Positions 44,019-46,049 of a DNA stretch of 46,049 nucleotides are shown in pieces. The notes beneath the pieces were generated by a model. That model ran no database searches. It was not told where the DNA came from and saw only the letters and a list, made by a program, of their open reading frames with translations. The translations under genes were made by a program, and so were the position numbers. Position 1 is the first letter of the stretch, and the number at the start of each line of letters is the position of its first letter. Origin of the DNA: an uncultured Pirellulaceae bacterium. Lineage in GTDB: Bacteria; Planctomycetota; Planctomycetia; Pirellulales; Pirellulaceae. Where the stretch lies: NCBI GenBank assembly GCA_937921995.1, contig CAKZVF010000172.1, positions 1 through 46,049 on the forward strand, given 5' to 3'.

Positions 44019-44852
44019 TTAATGCGCTGACCATCGGAAACACTCACCGTTATCCAGCACCTTCTTCTTCGCGCTCTTTAGTTTCAGCCCCAGCGTTTCC
44101 CCCGACCGTTGATTGATCGAAAAATTGTTCACCGTCAATTGCCTCAGATCTCGCGCCGTCACTTGCGGCGTATGACACGAAACAATCAGCATCTCTAGGT
44201 CGTCGGTGACGGATCTTAACAGTTCGAACATCTCCGGCAGATCGCGCTGAATCTTCCACACCGCACCCTTGGGGCCTCGACCGAACGAAGGCGGGTCGGC
44301 GACCAGGATTTGATACTTGTTTTTCCGTTTGGACTCGCGCCGGAGATACGTTACCGCATCATCGACGATCCAGCGAATATTCTTTGCCGCCAGATCCGAC
44401 GCTTCTGCGTTTTGCCGCGCCCATCCAACGACCGGCTTGGCGGCGTCAACGTGCGTCACATCGACGCCGCAATCGGCCAACTGCATCGTCGTACCGCCGG
44501 TATAAGCGAACAGATTGATCGCCTTCATCCCAGCGATCGCCGTCCGGTGGCTGTCAATCCAATCCCAGTTGTCTGCCTGTTCGGGAAAAACGCCCACTTG
44601 GCCCGACGGGGATTGTTTAAGCTGAAAACGCTTTCGCCCGTGGCTGATCGACCAAGCATCGTCCGCAGGTTGTTCTGGTGACCACTTGGGTTGGGGCTGA
44701 CGCGCGAATTGAAAATCACATTGCCATCGCCGTTTGTCGGTCGAGTACCTCTCAACCGACGGAGACTGACGGCGGACGACGTGCGGGCCGAAGCGCTCGA
44801 GTTTTTCCCCATCGCCAAAATCAATCAGCTCATACTGGTCAGGCTGAAACAT
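44019..44852 (-). CDS. RlmI-like class I rRNA methyltransferase
   Basis: The 277-residue protein starts at the ATG at 44852, 2 nt after the stop of the upstream zinc-ribbon gene, indicating translational coupling. The methyltransferase core shows motif I LFAYTGGTTMQLADCGVDVTHVDAA, then a conserved NAEASDLAAKNIRWIVDDAVTYL and the catalytic loop VADPPSFGRGPKG, close to the RlmI/RlmK-type enzymes that modify 23S rRNA. Residues before about 125 form a non-catalytic N-terminal region without a clear PUA domain, so it is shorter than E. coli RlmI (about 396 residues). The next gene is a second RNA methyltransferase of a different fold. Confidence 0.9.
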   Translation of the reverse strand: MFQPDQYELIDFGDGEKLERFGPHVVRRQSPSVERYSTDKRRWQCDFQFARQPQPKWSPEQPADDAWSISHGRKRFQLKQSPSGQVGVFPEQADNWDWIDSHRTAIAGMKAINLFAYTGGTTMQLADCGVDVTHVDAAKPVVGWARQNAEASDLAAKNIRWIVDDAVTYLRRESKRKNKYQILVADPPSFGRGPKGAVWKIQRDLPEMFELLRSVTDDLEMLIVSCHTPQVTARDLRQLTVNNFSINQRSGETLGLKLKSAKKKVLDNGECFRWSAH

Positions 44853-44854
44853 GA

Positions 44855-45787
44855 TTAGTACCAAATCCAGAGCTTGGGCTTGGTCTGTTGAAGGCGGAAG
44901 ACGTTCTCGTGGCTGACATCGGTGTCGCGTAGCACAAGGCATTGCAACCGATCCATGCGGTAAAAGAATCGAAACGCATCGTCGGTGATCAACGTGCCTT
45001 CTAAATCCAAAACCGCGGCATCTTTGAGCCCTTCGATCTTGTCCAGATCCTCATCGGTCACCGGCACGCCTCGTTTATCAACGATGCTGCGCTGGGCGTT
45101 GCTGGCCCACTGCCGCTGGCGGCAACTCCACAGAATGAAGTTCCAAAACGGACGTTGAAACCAAGCCAATTTTGCGTGGGGACTACGCAAGAACTGGTAG
45201 CACTTCACGACCAACGCCACGTAGAAAAACGCCATCGCCAGCAGCGCCGCACACAAGGCGACCCTAACCAAACCGGACGTCGAAAAAATGATCAACGCCG
45301 CGCCGCCAACGGCCAAGACCACGAACAAAAAGTGAAGCATCGACGTAAGTACGGCGATTGGCATGCCTTCTGAGAGAATATTGATCAGCCACAACTGAAA
45401 GCCGGCCGGTTTGACTTTGATATTGCCCAGCTCTTTCTCCGTCAGTTTCATGCTTGGTTTTGCGTAGTTGCAGCGGTGACAGATGCCCTTGCTGTCCAAG
45501 GGGCGACCGCATTTTCGGCATCTTTCGGTGCGGTCGTAGGGGATAGGATTGGTGGACGATGCGGTTTCAGAACCGTCGTCAAACTCCATCTCCATCAAGT
45601 CACGCTTCTTCACCGAAGCGACGGGTGATTTTGGAGCGGCGGGAATGGTGAGCGGTTGTTGGCAAGCGGGGCAGGTGACCGTCGCGCCGGCTCTTTCGAG
45701 CGGAGCTCGCAGTTTCTTACCGCAACGCGCACGCTTGTTCGTTGTCGCGTCGTAGGTAATGTTGCTGCATTTGAACTCAATCGACAT
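44855..45787 (-). CDS. Zinc-ribbon membrane protein of unknown function
   Basis: The 310-residue protein starts at the ATG at 45787 (MSIEFKCSNITYDATTN). The N-terminus carries a zinc-ribbon-like segment (FKCSN, RARCGKKL, then CPACQQPL), followed near residue 90 by a second one (CRKCGRPLDSKGICHRC). Two membrane helices lie near residues 145-170 and 172-198. The C-terminal part (VLDLEGTLITDDAFRFFYRMDRLQCLVLRDTDVSHENVF) resembles leucine-rich repeats. The gene starts a three-gene operon with two RNA methyltransferases. It shares the MPIEFKC/MSIEFKC start with the divergent gene on its right. Function is unknown. Confidence 0.8.
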   Translation of the reverse strand: MSIEFKCSNITYDATTNKRARCGKKLRAPLERAGATVTCPACQQPLTIPAAPKSPVASVKKRDLMEMEFDDGSETASSTNPIPYDRTERCRKCGRPLDSKGICHRCNYAKPSMKLTEKELGNIKVKPAGFQLWLINILSEGMPIAVLTSMLHFLFVVLAVGGAALIIFSTSGLVRVALCAALLAMAFFYVALVVKCYQFLRSPHAKLAWFQRPFWNFILWSCRQRQWASNAQRSIVDKRGVPVTDEDLDKIEGLKDAAVLDLEGTLITDDAFRFFYRMDRLQCLVLRDTDVSHENVFRLQQTKPKLWIWY

Positions 45788-45942
45788 TGTGGATTTTAAA
45801 TCGTTGAAAACTGACTGCGGTTTTGTTCTATTATTGTAGTTCAAACGATGATAGCAGGTCGAGCCATCGAACCGCCTAAGCGGTAGGAACTTAAGAAGTC
45901 AACTTTCAACGATAAATTTAGCGACCAGAACCAGGATCGTAG

Positions 45943-46049
45943 ATGCCAATCGAATTTAAGTGTGCCCAGTGCCAAAAGGAATTTTCCGTCGCCGACAGTT
46001 CAGCAGGCAAGCAGGGCCGCTGTAGCGACTGTGGCCATTTGAATACGAT
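45943..46049 (+). CDS. Zinc-ribbon protein, cut by right edge
   Basis: The ATG at 45943 follows an AGGA ribosome-binding site and opens a frame that continues to the window end. The visible part (MPIEFKCAQCQKEF, then GRCSDCGHLNT) is a four-cysteine zinc ribbon. It is divergent from the zinc-ribbon membrane gene at 45787, with which it shares the IEFKC start, so the two are probably related by duplication. The 3' part is outside the window and nothing more can be said about its domains. Confidence 0.85.
   Translation, partial: MPIEFKCAQCQKEFSVADSSAGKQGRCSDCGHLNT

Overview
The window looks like chromosomal DNA of a planctomycete, most likely of the Pirellulaceae type. The main evidence is a secreted YTV-repeat protein with cysteine-rich ends (about 30.0-32.1 kb), several very large secreted proteins with no obvious homologue outside that phylum, a Tat-exported squalene-cyclase-fold protein, a Coa1-like protein, and loosely packed genes with long gaps holding short palindromic repeats. 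No phage, plasmid, transposase, CRISPR or rRNA was seen. Taxonomy is an inference from protein families and was not tested by a search.

Layout. 0-5.5 kb: a disordered acidic/RG-rich protein running off the left edge, transketolase, and the Tat-exported repeat protein. 5.6-7.3 kb: a tightly coupled pair, Anbu (a proteasome-related Ntn hydrolase) with an Asn-Gln repeat tail and a transglutaminase-like protein. 7.4-11.0 kb: a small helical protein, then a HAMP membrane protein and a TadE-TadG-TadE set closed by a strong terminator. 11.1-16.4 kb: a palindromic dispersed element, a flippase-like membrane protein, a FIST sensor-type protein, a Coa1-like protein, thiol peroxidase, a bidirectional terminator and a methyltransferase. 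16.6-22.5 kb: a 1429-aa secreted von Willebrand A protein and a small secreted protein. 22.8-26.7 kb: an HtrA-like protease, IspD, a zinc alcohol dehydrogenase and a polyprenol-phosphate glycosyltransferase. 27.0-32.1 kb: an 886-aa secreted protein and the YTV protein. 32.8-37.6 kb: Rex, tRNA-Gln, a DUF1573 protein, a second palindromic element and a UbiB-family kinase. 38.0-43.1 kb: an M50 protease, a GlsB-like protein, GlgC, a glycosyltransferase and a membrane-anchored protein. 43.2-46.0 kb: a three-gene operon (zinc-ribbon membrane protein, RlmI-like and SpoU-like methyltransferases) divergent from a second zinc-ribbon gene cut by the right edge.

Most housekeeping genes stand alone. Real linkage is visible for Anbu-transglutaminase (1-nt gap), HAMP-TadE-TadG-TadE, FIST-flippase, dehydrogenase-glycosyltransferase, and the zinc-ribbon/RlmI/SpoU operon (2-nt and 13-nt gaps). 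The most interesting points are the reduced Anbu locus with a (Asn-Gln)9 tail beside a transglutaminase-like enzyme, an RG-rich disordered protein with repeated aromatic motifs, an orphan pseudopilin/vWA cluster with a structured leader, the multidomain 1429-aa secreted protein, and a REPIN-like palindromic element present in a short and an enlarged copy.
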